This document shows positions 1 through 12,309 of a DNA stretch of 64,000 nucleotides, one piece after another. Source of the DNA: Eulemur rufifrons (lineage: Eukaryota > Chordata > Mammalia > Primates > Lemuridae); contig NC_090989.1 of assembly GCF_041146395.1 (NCBI RefSeq), positions 281,510,343 through 281,574,342 of the forward strand, read 5' to 3'. Under the pieces are notes generated by a model, which worked only from the letters and a program-made list of their open reading frames with translations, was not told the DNA's origin and searched no databases. Both the position numbers and the translations under genes were made by a program. Position 1 is the stretch's first letter; the number at the start of each line of letters is the position of its first letter.

Positions 1-141
1 TGAGGGGATGTATGTCTACTCAGAGGAAGGGGCTCTTCTAAGGGTGGACCTTGGGCCACTCGGGGCTATACAGTGCCGTTTCAGGGGCCAGGGGTCCAGG
101 CCCTGACCCAGAGTAGGTACACGATCAAGAGCAATTAGATA
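1..141. other. Left edge, unassigned intergenic DNA
   Basis: Single-copy-looking sequence before the first Alu. No gene or repeat recognised. Confidence 0.6.
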
Positions 142-448
142 GCCAGGTGTGGTGGCTCTCGCCTGCAATCCTGACGCTCTGGGAGGCTGAGGCAGGAGGA
201 TCTCTTGAGCCTAGGAATTTGAGAACAGCCTGAGCCAAGAGCAAGACCCCGTCTCTATAAAAAGTAGAAAAATTAGCCAGGCACAGTGGCACACGACTTT
301 AGTCCCAGCTACTCAGGAGGCTGAGGCAGGAGGACCCTGGGAGGAGCCTGGGAATTTGAGGTTGCTGTGAGCTATGATGACGCCACTGCACTCCAGCCCA
401 GGCGACAGAACAAGACTCTGTATTTAAAGACAAAAAAAAAAAAAAAAA
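142..448 (+). mobile_element. Alu, older dimeric copy
   Basis: Two-arm Alu ending in an A run at 432-448. The left arm starts gccaggtgtggtggctc, and the right arm ends with 'ctgcactccagcccaggcg' and a diverged tail. It lacks the strepsirrhine insertion and is diverged, consistent with an old AluJ-like copy. No clear target duplication was found. Confidence 0.93.
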
Positions 449-3056
449 AGAAATCGGATAAATGGCACCGAGTGGGAGTGGCCAATCTCGTGTGTCTCTG
501 CCTGGAACCGCACCCCTGGGTGGTGCAGGGAGTCCCAAGGTCGGGCCAGGTTGCAGGGGATGCCGGTGCCCCTGGGCTCTGGAGTGTCAGCTGGACTCAC
601 AGCTGGGTTGGGTCGGTGGGGGAGGTCTCCTTTCAGAGGGAACCAGGAACCCACTGACATGTTTTAAACAGGGGCTCCACGTGGTCTGATGGCACCTAGA
701 AGGTCACTGTGATTATGAAGGGAGATGGCCTGAGGAGTGTCCAGGGCTGCACAGGGGCCAGGAGTGGTGATGGCAGCTTGGACTAGGGTGTGGAGGGTGA
801 CAGAGGCAGCAGGGCTGGAAGCAGGTTTGGGAGAGGTGAGCATTGAGGATGACCCCTCCGCTGGCGTCGGCTCTGGGCATCTTGACAATGGGGTGCTCCT
901 TACCATGGTGGGGACCCTCGGGGAGGACGAGCCGTGGGGGGTAGATTCGAAGCTCTAGATTGTACACAGTGGGCTGGGTGGGGGAGCCCTTGAAACACCC
1001 CATGTGGGGAGTTGAGGAGGGAGTGAGAGACCTGGTGTGGGATACGGCACAGCCGGCCTACAGGTACAGGTGGTGCTGCAGGTGTAGCTTGTGCCACAGG
1101 TACAGGTTGTGCATCATCTCCACCCACCAGGTAACTGAGGATGATGAGTCGGTGCTGAGGCCAGGACAGGGCTGGGGGCTGAGTCTCAGGGACCTGCCAC
1201 CTGCGAATCCTAGGTGGCTATCCCGGGCTGGGCGGAGATGCAGCGCAGCTGGAAGAAGCCGGAAGAAGCCTCACCTGCTGCGAGGCCCGTGCACACATCA
1301 GGGAGGCCAGCGCGCAGCTTGTGAGAAACCCTGGGAGACCCTGGAAATATCTGGGAGACTTTGAGAGCAGGCTGTGGGCCCAGAGCTGTGTCGACGGGGG
1401 TGAGGGGGCAGTGAAATGATGGTCCTGTGGCTAATGTGACTTTGTCAGAGCTCACAGCTGGCAGGCCTGGGCTCTCGGGATTCAGGAGGGGCCGTGACAA
1501 CCCTTCCAAGATGCCATGAGTCTAAGAATTTACGATCTCCAATTGTCCGACAGTGATCTCGAGTAAGGATGGGGACCCATCTTATTGCAAAGCCCCTGGG
1601 GACCTCCCTGTGTCCCTCCCCACCCCGGATGTCTCCAGCTGACCTTCCACCCCCAACTGTGGTCCCGGCAGGACCCGGGCAGGACTTCCCACTCTGTCCT
1701 GCCGTGCTTCTTGGAGCAGGGCCAGGCAGCCTGAGCACGTCGCTAAGACTCACGTCACTCGTCAGACGTCCTCATAATATTAATAATGAAAGGGTGGCTC
1801 CCTCGGAGACCCAGGACACGCTCGGCTCTGGCGGGAGCTCGGAATGCCAAGTTTTCCCAGGGACGCCCCCCGCAGACAGGGGAGGGAGGCTGCTGCGGTG
1901 GGCAGGGTGGCTTTCTCCCGCAGCCTGCCCCGCCCCCGCCCCTGGGGGGCTGTCTGGGACATCTTTAAGGATGCTTTGTTAAGCCCCATTAAATATGCAT
2001 GGCCCCGTTAAACTTTAATGTCCCACTTTGAGGTGTCACATTTTTCACCTCCTCCTGGGAATGGGGAGGGCCGAGCCGTGGAGAGCTGACGTCTGGCACT
2101 GGGGACCCAGCTGGGGTGGGGGCTCCGCCGATAGGGCCACTGCTCTGGGCTCTGCAACGTCAAGAGCCTGACAGTGACCGTCAGTAACCGTCTGCATCTG
2201 CGTCTCTCTGTGCTTTTTACAACGCTTTAAAATGCAGACGCCATTCTTAGCTCAGCGTACTAAAGAAAATATTATTCAGTGACACTTGTTAAAGAGCCGT
2301 AAGGAAGACTTTAGTCAGGACCGTCAGATACGCATAAGGAGGGACCCAGTGGGGGGCAGAGAGGTTGGCAGTCTGAACACGGCACAGCCAGTGGGACTCC
2401 ACAGCGCCCACGCTGGGGGCGGGGGTGGAAAATGGCTAAGAGGACACATCAGGGTGGGGGACATTCTGCCTAAAGCAACCCAAAAGGATTCTTGCTGAGG
2501 ACGGGCCAGGGTGACCAGATCATCTGGGGAAGGGGGGGAGCGAGGGTCTGACCAGGAGGGTGATCAGACATGCAGGGTGGGGGCTTCCGGCTAAACTGAC
2601 CTAGCAGGCTCTTTGCCCAAACTGGATTTTGCAAGGACGTGCACAGCCGGTCGGTCCTGGGAGAAGGTTCAGAAGCCTGAATACAGTGTGGCCAGGCGGA
2701 GAATCTTTGTCAACCGCTGAACAGAAAAGCAGGTTGGAGCTAGATTTGGCCTGTATTGTGCCTGGAAAGGAGGCGTCAAGGACTTTGGGATCCAGCAGAC
2801 CTGGGCCGGGAGAGGTGACTCTAGAATGTCCACAACTGTGTACCTCTGGCTTCCAGCAGTTGGGAACAGGTGTCAGGTGTCAGCAAGACCAGAGAACTCT
2901 GACCCTGCCGGCCTTTGCTGCTTGTGGCAGTCACGTGGGATACACAAAGGGGGCCTCAGAAGACAGTTGTGAGAGTTGAAGGAGATGAGCTGGGGACACC
3001 TGGCAGAGCAGGCCCTGCGTCTCTCCCGCACCTTAACAATACTGCAGGCAGATCTA
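449..3056. other. Intergenic segment, mostly unassigned
   Basis: Contains an old dispersed repeat (640-955), an AT-rich conserved-looking patch (1970-2065) and a diverged tandem duplication, possibly LTR-derived (about 2440-2720). The rest, including 960-1970 and 2720-3050, is GC-rich DNA in which I recognise no gene. Short open frames on both strands have no recognisable domains. Confidence 0.6.
640..955. repeat. Old mammalian dispersed repeat
   Basis: Resembles a common ancient repeat: a region like 'gacatgttttaaacagg', then 'gatggcagcttggacta', then 'tgaggatgacccctcc'. It probably belongs to the same family as fragments near 10540, 22040, 22620 and 54770. The family name is not assigned. 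Confidence 0.4.
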
Positions 3057-3318
3057 GTGAGCTCCCACCTGTTAGGATGGCCAGCCATTTTTTTTTTTAA
3101 AGGAAAATAAGAAGTATTGGCAGGGATGTGGAGAGTTGGAGCCCTGGTGCATTACCAGCAGGAATGCAAGCTGGGACCGCGCATTCCCTGGGAAAATCAG
3201 CCTGGTGGTTCCTCAAAGCCTCGAACAGAGTTTCCATTTGACTCGGCAAGCCTGCTCTGGGGTAGATGTCCAGGAGAAATAGAAGCACACGTCCACTTGA
3301 AACCGTGCACAGCCACAC
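3057..3318 (+). mobile_element. Old L1 ORF2 3' end, left half
   Basis: Matches the end of L1 ORF2: 'cacctgttaggatggcca', 'attggcagggatgtggaga', 'tttgactcggcaa'. It is interrupted by the Tigger1 element and resumes at 5710. Confidence 0.85.
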
Positions 3319-3320
3319 TA

Positions 3321-5707
3321 TCACGCTGGTATTATTGCACTTCACTTTTCGTGCTTTACAGAGACTGTGTTTCCCACAAATGGAAGGTTTGTGGCGACCC
3401 AGCATCAACAAGACCACGGGCGCCATTTTCCCAATGACATGTGCTCACTCTGTGTCTCTGCATCACATCTTGGTGATTCTTGCAAACGTTGCAAACATTC
3501 TCCTTCTCATTCTCTCTGTGCGGTGATCTGTGATCAGTGATCTTTGAGGTTAATTATAATTGTTTTGGGGTGCTGCAGACGGCACACTGAATTGATAAAT
3601 GTGTGTGTTCTGAGCACTCCACAGACTGGCCGTTCCCCCATCTCTCTCCCTCTCCTCGGGCCTCCCTAGTCCCTGAGACCCAACAATATTGACATTAGGC
3701 CAATTAATAACCCTGCAATGGCCTCTAAGTGTTCAAGTGAAAGGAAAAGTCATATGTCTCTCTTTTTAAATTAAAAGCTAGAAATGATTAGGTTTAGTGA
3801 AGGAGGCATGTCAAAAGCTGAGATAGGCCGAAAGCTGGGCCTCTTGCCCCAAAAAGGCAGATTGTGAATGCAAAGGAAAAATTTTTAAAGGAAATTAAAA
3901 GTGCTACTCCAGTGAACACGTGAATGATAAGAAAGTGAAACAGCCTTAGTGCTGATATGGAGAAAGTTTCGGTGGTGTGGAGAGAAGATCAAACCAGCCA
4001 CAACATTCCCCTAAGGCGAGGCCGAATCCAGAGCAAGGCCCCAGCTCTCCTCAATTCTGTGAAGGCTGAGAAAGGTGAGGAAGCTGCAGAAGGAAAGGTG
4101 GAGGCCAGCAGAGGTTGGTTCATGAAGCTGCAGGAAAGAAGCCGTCTCCATAGCTACAAGTGCAAGGTGAAGCGGCAAGTGTTGACGGAGGAGCTGCAGC
4201 GAGTTATCCAGAAGACCTAGCTAAGAGCTTTGATGAAGGTGCCTGCACTAAGTAACAGATTTTGCGTATGGGCAAAACAGGCTCTGTTGGAAGAAGATGC
4301 CACCTAGGACTTTCATAGCTAGAGAGGAGAAGTCAATGCCTGGCTTCACAGCTTCGAAGGACAGGCTGACTCTCTTATGTGGGGCTAATGCAGCTGGTGA
4401 CTTTAAGTTGAAGCCGATGCTCATTCACCGGTCTGAAAATCCCAGGGCCTTTAAGAATGATGCTAAACCCACTCTGCCTGTGCTCTATAAACGGAACAGC
4501 AAAGCCTGGATGACAGCACATCTGTTTACAGAGTGATTTACTGAATGTTTTAAGCTCACTGTTGAGTCCTACTGCTCAGGAAAAGAATCTTTCCAAATAC
4601 TGCTGCTCATTGAGAATGCACCTAGTCACCCAGGAGCTCTGATGAAGATGTGCAAGATTAATACTGTCTTCTTGCCTGCTAACACACATCCACTCTGCAG
4701 CCCACGGATCAAGGAGTAATTTTGATGTTCAAGTCTTATTATTTAAGAAAAACACATTTTGTAAGGCTATCACTGCCGTAGATAGCGATTCCTCTGATGG
4801 ATCTGGGCAAAGGACATTGAAAACCTTCTGGGAAGGACCCACCATTCTGGATGCCATTAAGAACGTACGTGATTCATGGGAGGAGGTCAAAATATCAACA
4901 TGAACAGGAGTTTGGAAGAAGTTAATTCCAACTCTCACGGATGATTTTGAGGAGTGCAAGACTTCAATGGAGGAAGGCACTGCAGATGGGGTGGAAATTG
5001 CAAGAGAACTAGAATCATTAACAGAAGTGAGGCTCGAAGATGGGACTGAATTGCTGCAATCTCATGATCACACGTGAACAGGTGAGCAGTTTCCTCCACG
5101 GATGAGCAAAGAAAGTGATTTCTTGAGATGGAATCTACTCCTGGTGATGATGCTGTGAACAGTGTTGAAATGACAGCAAAGGATTTAGAATATTCCATAA
5201 TCTTAGTTGATAAAGCAGCATCATGGTTTGAGAGGATTGACTTCAATTTTGAAAGAAATCCTACCCTGGGTAAAATGCCGTCAATCAAACAATATCACAT
5301 GCTACAGAGAAATCTTTCATGAAAGGAAGAGTCAGTTGATGCAGCAAACTTCACCGTTGTCTTATTTTAAGAAGTCACCACAGCCACCCTAACCTTCGGC
5401 AGCCACCACCCTGATCGTCAGCGGCATCAACACAGAGACAAGACCCTTCACCAGCAAGAGGATTACAGCTTGCTGCAGGCTGAGATGACTGTTAGATTTT
5501 TTAGCAATAGTGTATTTTTTAAGTAAGGTATGTACTTTGATTTTAAGATGTAATGCTATTGTACACTTAATGGGCTTCAGATAGTGTAAACATAGCTTCT
5601 GTATATATACTGGGAAACTAAAAAGTTTGTCTGGCTGTCTTTATTGTGATAGTCACTTTATTGCCGTGGTCTGGAACCAAGCCTGCGAGATCTCTGAGGT
5701 GCGCCTG
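3321..5707 (+). mobile_element. Tigger1 DNA transposon (pogo/Tc1-mariner type), nearly full length
   Basis: A nearly full-length Tigger1 of about 2.39 kb. Its left end is degenerate (ttattgcacttcacttttcg). Its right end is 'ctttattgccgtggtctgg' then 'gaggtgcgcctg'. The two ends are inverted relatives. It is flanked by TA at 3319-3320 and 5708-5709, the target duplication expected for this superfamily. The interior encodes a broken transposase. It inserted into an L1 that continues on both sides. Confidence 0.93.
3718..5490 (+). pseudogene. Tigger1 transposase pseudogene
   Basis: The coding region starts at an ATG (3718) with MASKCSSERKS. It goes out of frame within about 12 codons. Collinear pieces in other frames follow: [10 protein letters not shown] and [14 protein letters not shown] (3957-4220), [20 protein letters not shown] (4297-4536) and the [20 protein letters not shown] region (5128-5322), then the SYFKKSPQPP end near 5365-5390. 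At least three frame breaks and a stop (4534-4536) make it non-functional. These blocks identify the DDE transposase of the pogo/Tigger family. Confidence 0.92.
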
Positions 5708-5709
5708 TA

Positions 5710-6240
5710 TAGGAGTGATTGTAGCAGCGTTGTTCCCGGTCACCGAAATTCGGGAAAAACCCAATGTCCAGGCACAGATGAAGGAAGAAAATGTGGTACA
5801 TCCATACAGTGGAATCTTGTTCAGCAGGATAAAAGAAGGCAGTGTTGGTGCGCACTGCGGCACAGGTGACCCGCGAGATTGTTGTGCTAGTGAAAACAGC
5901 CAGACACAAAAGGGTGTACTGCAGGGTCCTATTTATGTGAAATGTCCAGAATCGGCAAATCCGTAGACAAAAATCAGATTAGTGGTTCCTGCTGGGGGGG
6001 AGGAGGGAGGGGGACTGACTGCTTAATTGGTCTCCATTTGGGGGGATGAAAGAGTTCTGGAACTAGATGGGGCGATGGTTGCACAACATTGTGAATATTC
6101 TAAATGCTGCTGAATTGTACTTTAAAATGATTAAAATGGTAAAGGTTATGTTATGTATATTTTATAACAATAATACAAGATATAAGATTCTATATAATAT
6201 AAGATAATTATTTCATAAGATAAAGTAATAAAATATTACA
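5710..6240 (+). mobile_element. Old L1 3' end, right half
   Basis: Continues the L1 of 3057-3318: 'cccaatgtccaggcacaga', 'catacagtggaatcttgtt', then the L1M 3' UTR ('gatggttgcacaacattgtg') and an AT-rich tail. Confidence 0.87.
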
Positions 6241-7014
6241 CCCAGGCTCGTGGAATCAGAATCCGTTGTGAGAGACCTAGGAACCTGGACTTTAAAATCT
6301 TCCTAGGTGCTTCCGGGGGATGGCCAGCACCGGACACCGCCAGGCTGGGTGGCAGCCCCCGAGGGGGCCAACCTCAGGCTGGTGCTTCCTGACGGGGAAG
6401 CTCGTGGGGGCTGAGCTGGAACTGGGGGTGGGGGGCTGCCCTCCAAAGCCCTCTGTTCTGTTGAGCCTGTAAGAGGCTCTTCTCCCAGGAGACTGCACAC
6501 GCGCCGGCCCGAGGAGTCCAGTGACTGCTGCCCGGTGTGGCGGGAAGAACGGCCAGCACAGGTAGTGTCCAGGCACGGGCTGACCTGGGCCAGGCAAGTC
6601 CCGGTGGGGGGTGAGTGGTGAGCTCCCCCAGCCTTGGGCACCTGCTTTGAGGCGCCTCAGCCCGGGAGCTGGTGCCCAGCACAGACGGCGGGCGCTGTCT
6701 GAGCTTGGAGAAGGAGGCCTGAGGTCCAGCAACCTGCGGGTGGCCGAGAACACGCAGAACCGGCCTTGGAAGAGCCGTGGAAGGAACAGGAGACACCTAA
6801 TTTTTAAAATTTTGTTTACTAATAATCCAGGATGGCCAGATGCTGTACCAGACAATTTACACATGTTCTAGAAGGGAGGCAGGGAGTGGCGCTCTCTCCC
6901 GGTGTGGACATTTGCCTGGCCCTCATAAAGGGCTTGGCTGCCCATGACGTTGAAGCGCATTGGTCTGGGTGGTAGAAATGCGTGTGCAGAGGCTGAAACA
7001 GCAAAACAGACCAG

Positions 7015-7105
7015 CATCCAGCCCCATCCCCGCGCAGGACAGCTGCATGACCTCGGACGAGTCCCTTCGCCTGTGTCTCCTGCTTTCTTGTCTGGAAGTG
7101 GGATT
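7015..7105 (+). mobile_element. MIR SINE fragment
   Basis: Core-like text: 'gctgcatgacctcggacga' then 'cccttcgcctgtgtctcct'. Diverged. Confidence 0.55.
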
Positions 7106-7365
7106 CTCTGTGCCTAACGTACTGAGGTCATGAGGTCGTCAGATGGACCTGGCATGTGGGAAGCTTCCAGAAAGGGTAGCTGCTATGCATGGGCCCCTCG
7201 TGCTCCCGAGGGGCCTGAGGACCAAGGAGGAGACCCCAGCGAGCTGGAGGGAAGGTGGGCCCATCTCTGTAGCAGCTGCTCCGAGCCCCAAGGAGCTCAG
7301 GCCCCCTTGGTCCCCTCCCCCCACCCCTCCCCTGATGCCTGGTGCTGTCCCATGCTCTGGGCGGC

Positions 7366-7625
7366 CCCTGTGTCTCCGTGTCTCTCTGTCTCTGTCTCTG
7401 TCTCTCTGTGTGGGGCGAGCTCTGCGTCTCTGTGCTGCTGAGCTATGGTTACCTTTCCCTGTGACTGTCTCTCTCCTTCCCCTCCTGCATCTCTTTGCTC
7501 CTCCAGCTTGGTGCTGGTCTCTGTGTGTAGGACAGTCCCTCCATCTCTCTCCGTTTTCATCTGTTTGTCTCTGGATTTCTCTGGGTCTTCCTAGGTCTCT
7601 CTGGGTCTCTCTCCTCCCTCTCCCC
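7366..7625. repeat. CT-rich low-complexity tract
   Basis: Alternating tctc/tctg runs, strongest at 7376-7415, with looser copies to 7625. Confidence 0.8.
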
Positions 7626-8399
7626 TCAGTGGAACATCGATCAGCCTGGCTTATTAGCCCTATTATTTCTCAGAACATTTGCCTTTGAAATCTTAGCAGA
7701 TGGGCTGGGGCCCTGGCCAGCGCCTCGGGCTGCCCCGGCCACACGGCCCCTCCCCATTGGGGCTGATGCCAGACCTGCCCGCCCTGAGGTCTCCACCAGC
7801 CCCTGGGACAGTGGCCGGGGATGGATGGGTCCTGCCTTTGCGGTAGGAGGAAGTGGTGTGAGGGGATGGTCATGGAGGGTTGCTGAACCCACCTCCCCAG
7901 CCAGAGTCTTGTGTACCACTCACCCAGGTCTGAACGCCCTCGTGGTTGTGCCGTGTGGGAGGGATTAACCTGGTCTGTGGGCACCGGGGAGTAAACTGAG
8001 GCACTAGAGCGCTGGGTCTATGGAGGCTAACGCAGCACAGCTGCCCATGCTCAGGTGAGTTCCCTGCCTCCAGCAGTCTCCAAACCCGTCCCCAGCCTCA
8101 CCAGTGTCTCCTGGGAACCCCGTAGCTGTTTAAGTGACATTCCCTCCAGCAGCCTGGGAGGCTGGCGAGTCGCTGTGGGCAGGGCCATCTCTGAGGGCCT
8201 CAGAGTGTCTGGCTCCACATCCAAGAGCCAAGGACGTGGCCAGCTGACCTGGATGGGAGCTGCCAGTGCAGAGCCTGCCACCTCCCCGGGGACACAGGAG
8301 GGGCAAAGCAGACTAGCTCCCTCCCACCTCCGGCTCCAGGACAAGGCCCAGCCTGGTTCTTGGGGGCTGCCCGGCTCCCTCTCCAGCCTCGTGCCACAC

Positions 8400-8570
8400 G
8401 CTCTGTCCCCTGTTCCAGCCACCCTGGCCTTCCTCCGCTCGTCCAGGTGAGCTCTGTCTATGCTCCCGGCCTCAGCTCCAGCTGCTCCTCTGCCTAGAAC
8501 GCCCCACCCGCCCCTCGTCGCAGCCGACTCTGGCTCATCCTCTCCTGACCACTCGCCGCCCTCCCGCTGC
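8400..8570 (+). mobile_element. L2 LINE fragment
   Basis: L2 3'-region text such as 'cctctgcctagaacgcccc' and 'tcatcctctcctgacc'. Confidence 0.5.
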
Positions 8571-9374
8571 CTGTGGCCTGTACCTGCCATCACAGCCACG
8601 GCTGCTTGCTCATGTGCCCCCCTGCCCCGTGGTGGGGCTGGAACCCCCTCTGTGTCCCCCTGCCTGGCTCTGGCTGGCCCCGAGTGAGCGCCTGCTGAAG
8701 AAGGGAGGAGAATGCCTCCAGGGCTCACTGTGGGAGGGTCTGCCAAGGGGGCTGCAGGCCTCTCCCTGAGCCCTGCTCTGCCTCCTGGCTCTGGGAGCTT
8801 CCCCCAGCCAGGCGGGAGGACAGGGGACTCTCACAGGGGTGGCAGGAGCGAGGACAACAGGACGTCCTCCCAGGCCACAGCCCCTGCAATCCCAGCTATT
8901 CCCCACATCTCAGTCACCCTCGCTCCTCTCCAACTGCAAGTGGCTTCTGCTCACCCACAGACAACAGTGGCAAGAGGGCCACGGGTTTGGAGACATGGCA
9001 AGTTCAACGTGCAAAGGAGCAGAGAGGGTCTAGGAAGGCCAAGCCCCGCCCTGAACTCAGGGAGGAGAGAACGTTCACCTAATGGCCTGCCAGGTATCAC
9101 CCACCAGATGCCATTGTTCAGCCCCACTGTCCTGCCCGGCCTGGCAGCTGCCAGCCTGAGGAATACCCGGCCGCTTCTCCCGAGGTGAGGCCACCCAGGC
9201 CACCGGTGCTGGGAGTGGTCTCCAGTGATGTCACACCTTTGACAAGTATATCTGTCCCAAGATGTACCCTGAATCCCTGGTAGTCAGCTGTCCCAGCCTG
9301 GGGGTGCAGGCCCAGGGGGCAGGGCTGTGAGGCCAACGTCACAACTATAACAGCTGGAGGCTCTGGACATCGCC

Positions 9375-9560
9375 CTCTGGAGCCTCATGACGGCTCTTGG
9401 AGGTGGGTACTGTATTATACCCATTCTGCAGAAGGGGAAAACTGAGGTTTCCACCAAGATGTCCAGTGACACTCCAGGGTCACACACCTGGCAAGAGGGA
9501 CTAAAGCTGGGTCTCTCTGGCTCCAAAGTCCAACGTCTTTGCCATGGGCAACAGGTACCA
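9375..9560 (-). mobile_element. MIR SINE
   Basis: Antisense MIR: 'tattatacccattctgcag', 'ggggaaaactgaggtt', then 'aaagctgggtctctctggc'. Confidence 0.75.
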
Positions 9561-9884
9561 GTGTGGGGCACGTGCTTAAAAGCGCAAGGCCTGACTCCTG
9601 AATGGGGGACCCCAGAGAGCCCAGACCCTGAGCACAGGGCACCTGGGGGCAGGTGGCTGGCGTAGGAAGGGCAATGAGTTCACACGTGGTGCCGCCCTAC
9701 GAAGGGCAGTGGCTCGTCCATGACAGGTCGTGGCCTGAGTGTGGACCCCGGTGGGTGGCTGGGTCTGTGTCCTGGCTGTGACAGAGAAATTCCAATACAT
9801 CTTTGGTGACTCATGGCCATCCATGGTGCCAACCAATGCAAAGCCTGGCCTCCCTCCTTCTTTCCTCCCTCCCTTCCCTTCCTG

Positions 9885-10224
9885 CCATTGTCCCTCAGTA
9901 TCTGTGGGGAATTGGTTCCAGGACCCCCCACTGATACCAAAATCTTCAGATGCTCAAGTCCTTTGTATAAGATGGCGTCGTATTTGCATATAACCTATGC
10001 AAATCTTCCCGTCTACTTTAAATTATCTCCAGATTACTTCTAATACCTAATACAGTGTAAATGCTATGAACGTAGCAGTCTCACTGTATTGTTTAGGGAA
10101 TAATGACGAGGAAGGTCTGTGCATGTTCACTGCAGATGCAATCACCCTTTTTTATTTTAATATTTTTGATCCGAGATTGGTTGAATCCACAAATGCGGAA
10201 CCCGCAGATACGGAGAGCCACCTG
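9885..10224 (+). mobile_element. MER2 non-autonomous DNA transposon
   Basis: A complete-looking 340-bp element. The left end is 'ccattgtccctcagtatctg' and the right end 'gatacggagagccacctg', inverted relatives, with TA after the right end. The interior ('gatggcgtcgtatttgcata', 'tactgtattg'-like text) fits MER2 of the Tigger group. Confidence 0.9.
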
Positions 10225-10229
10225 TACTT

Positions 10230-10964
10230 ACTAAATGCTCCTTTGTGCCAGGCCCAGGGCTAGACCCCAGGGACACACAGTCATGAGGCACAGTCCCCAC
10301 TGCGCGGAGCTCGCTCTGGTGGAGGGGTGGCCACTGAACAAGCACCCGCAGCGAGCTGGGCGCACGAGGCACCGGGCGGGGGCTAGGGCATCGGGCCGGT
10401 GTGAGGGGAGGCGCGGCCCACGCTCGGGCGCACACGGTTTGTTACTGGGCCCCCGACTGCAGTGGCCTCTCCGGTGTCCGAGACGAGGCCTGCAGGAGGT
10501 GTGGGAATGAGCCAGACTAAAATCGCAGGGAAAAGCATTCCAGGCGGCAGGAACAGCCTGTGCAAGGCCTGCAATAGCACGAGCGTGGTGTGTTTGAGGA
10601 CTGGAAGATGCCAGCCTGGCCAGAGCATCTGGCCCCAAATGGAGAGTGACGGGAATGGGGTGGAAAGGCCGTCGGGCCAGAGCAGGTGGGCCAGGTGACC
10701 ACGTAAGGGCTCCGTCCCTGGGACACTGCACAGTGGGGGCGCAAGCAGACTCGTGCACTGGAAGGGTGACCTGGCTCCTGGCGGGCAGTGGATTTGCAGG
10801 GAGCAAGGGAGGGAGGAGGCGGCCTGGGTGAGACGAGGGCCACCGCCCCTGTGAGGCTGAGCAGAGGGAACGGCAGGGGTTTCAGAGAGGCCCAGGGTGT
10901 TGACAGATTGGCCCCAGGGGTAGGAGGGAGCCGGTGTGGGGAGGGCAGAAGGGACTGGATCCGA
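10230..10964 (-). mobile_element. Antisense L2-type fragment followed by old dispersed repeat
   Basis: Begins with an antisense L2 3' end ('tttgtgccaggcccagggc', 'gacacacagtcatgaggca'). It continues with 'gcattccaggcggcaggaac' and 'gtgcaaggcctgcaat', the block also seen near 22040 and 22620. Confidence 0.5.
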
Positions 10965-10984
10965 GTCCATGGCCCAGCGGGGTG

Positions 10985-11125
10985 GCAGTTAAGAGACTGG
11001 CTCTCAGTCCCAGCGGCCCCACTCCCAAGCAGCGAGACCTTAGCAAAGTTGCTTCCTCGGCCCTCACCGCTTGCTCATCTCCCAAATGCCCCATCAGCAC
11101 GGTAGGCTGGGCGGGTAACAACCCC
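10985..11125 (+). mobile_element. MIR SINE
   Basis: Diverged MIR: 'cgagaccttagcaaagttgc' then 'ttgctcatctcccaaatgcc'. Confidence 0.55.
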
Positions 11126-12184
11126 AGAATCGGAATCACAGGCGATCAAAAGCACAGAGGTCTGTTCTTCGCTGAGCCGCACGTCCAGCCCCCAGGGCCC
11201 GGGAGCCGCTAACAGAGGCCCCACCTCGCAGAGGGACGCAGGCAGAGCCGAGGGTCTGAGGGTCCGGCACTTAAATGTGGCCACTGCCCTCCCCCTCCGA
11301 TCCATTGGCCGGAGCAGGTCTCAGGGCCGCGCTCCCTTGCAGGGGCCTGTGGCGGGAGGTTCCATGGACCCCGGGTCACAGGCTGCTGTGGGGGTGCTGG
11401 GGTGAAGCCCACTGTGTGGCCACCGCTCAATAAAGGGCAGGGAAGGTTATCACAGGGGCCCCTCCCTGGTCCCCTGGTCCCTCATCCCTCAAAAGGGGAG
11501 TTTGAGCTGAACCTCTGTCACCCGCCAGAGCCACACCAACTATGATACCAGTTACAGCACTGTTTTCTTTAAATCAACTCTCTGTTTGTTTGTTGTACCA
11601 CCCAAGGAGCGGAGCCCTAATTCAGGAGTGTCTCACTGTTCCTCTGCTCGCAGGGACGTCTCAGAGTTTGCAGAGCCACGTGTGTGTATATCTAAGGCTG
11701 TCCCCACGTTGCTCCAGCCCAGAGTCCCATTGTGTAAATAATGCATGAGGTGCTCTGTGCTTTATTTTCTATGGCGAGACCGTGTATTAGAGCATGGGAC
11801 GATACACGGTATAATAAATGCGGGCGATATATGTGTGTGTCACTTGGTGCCTGGAACATGCCTCCTGGCTTCCAAGCAGAGAGCAGGAGAGGAGAGGAGA
11901 GGACTGGGCGTGAGGACAGGGCACCGGCACCAGAGACACGTGACCAGTGGTTAACACCCCAGGTGGCCAGGGTGGGTATAGACCTGGCTCCAGCACGTGT
12001 GGGGCTGTGACTCACAGCAATTGGGGGGGACCCTAGGTGCCCCGGCCGGGTCCCCCTGAGCACCTCTACAAGCACTGCCATTCCTCTGCCCGCATCTCAA
12101 GCTTGGCTGCTAACAGTTTACGGCACGCGGGTGTAAGAGCCCAGCTCCTGGCCCTGGGATGGGACAAGCTGAGCGTACAGTCTC

Positions 12185-12290
12185 TGCTCCAGAGCTCCTC
12201 TCAGATCATGCTGAAACCCACCCCTCCCTTACCGGCTTCTCCTGCAAGCTCTTCCTTCCTGGAATCACTTGCTCTGAAATCCTAGACTCG
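12185..12290 (+). mobile_element. L2 LINE fragment
   Basis: Weak L2-like text ('cttccttcctggaatcactt'). Low confidence. Confidence 0.35.
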
Positions 12291-12309
12291 GGTCAGCTCC
12301 TGGAAACGT

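Larger units (their letters stand above)
6241..9884. other. Intergenic GC-rich segment
   Basis: Contains a MIR (7015-7105), a CT-rich low-complexity tract (7366-7625), an L2 fragment (8400-8570) and a MIR (9375-9560). The longest open frames (6292-6864 and 8051-8746, both minus) are proline/arginine/serine-rich and match no family I know. I treat them as non-coding. Confidence 0.6.

Noticed and set aside
3957..4220. Open frame of 87 codons as a gene
   Set aside because: It is a fragment of the Tigger1 transposase, broken on both sides.
8051..8746. Minus-strand open frame of 231 codons
   Set aside because: Overlaps L2-like DNA, has a compositional bias, and has no recognisable domain.
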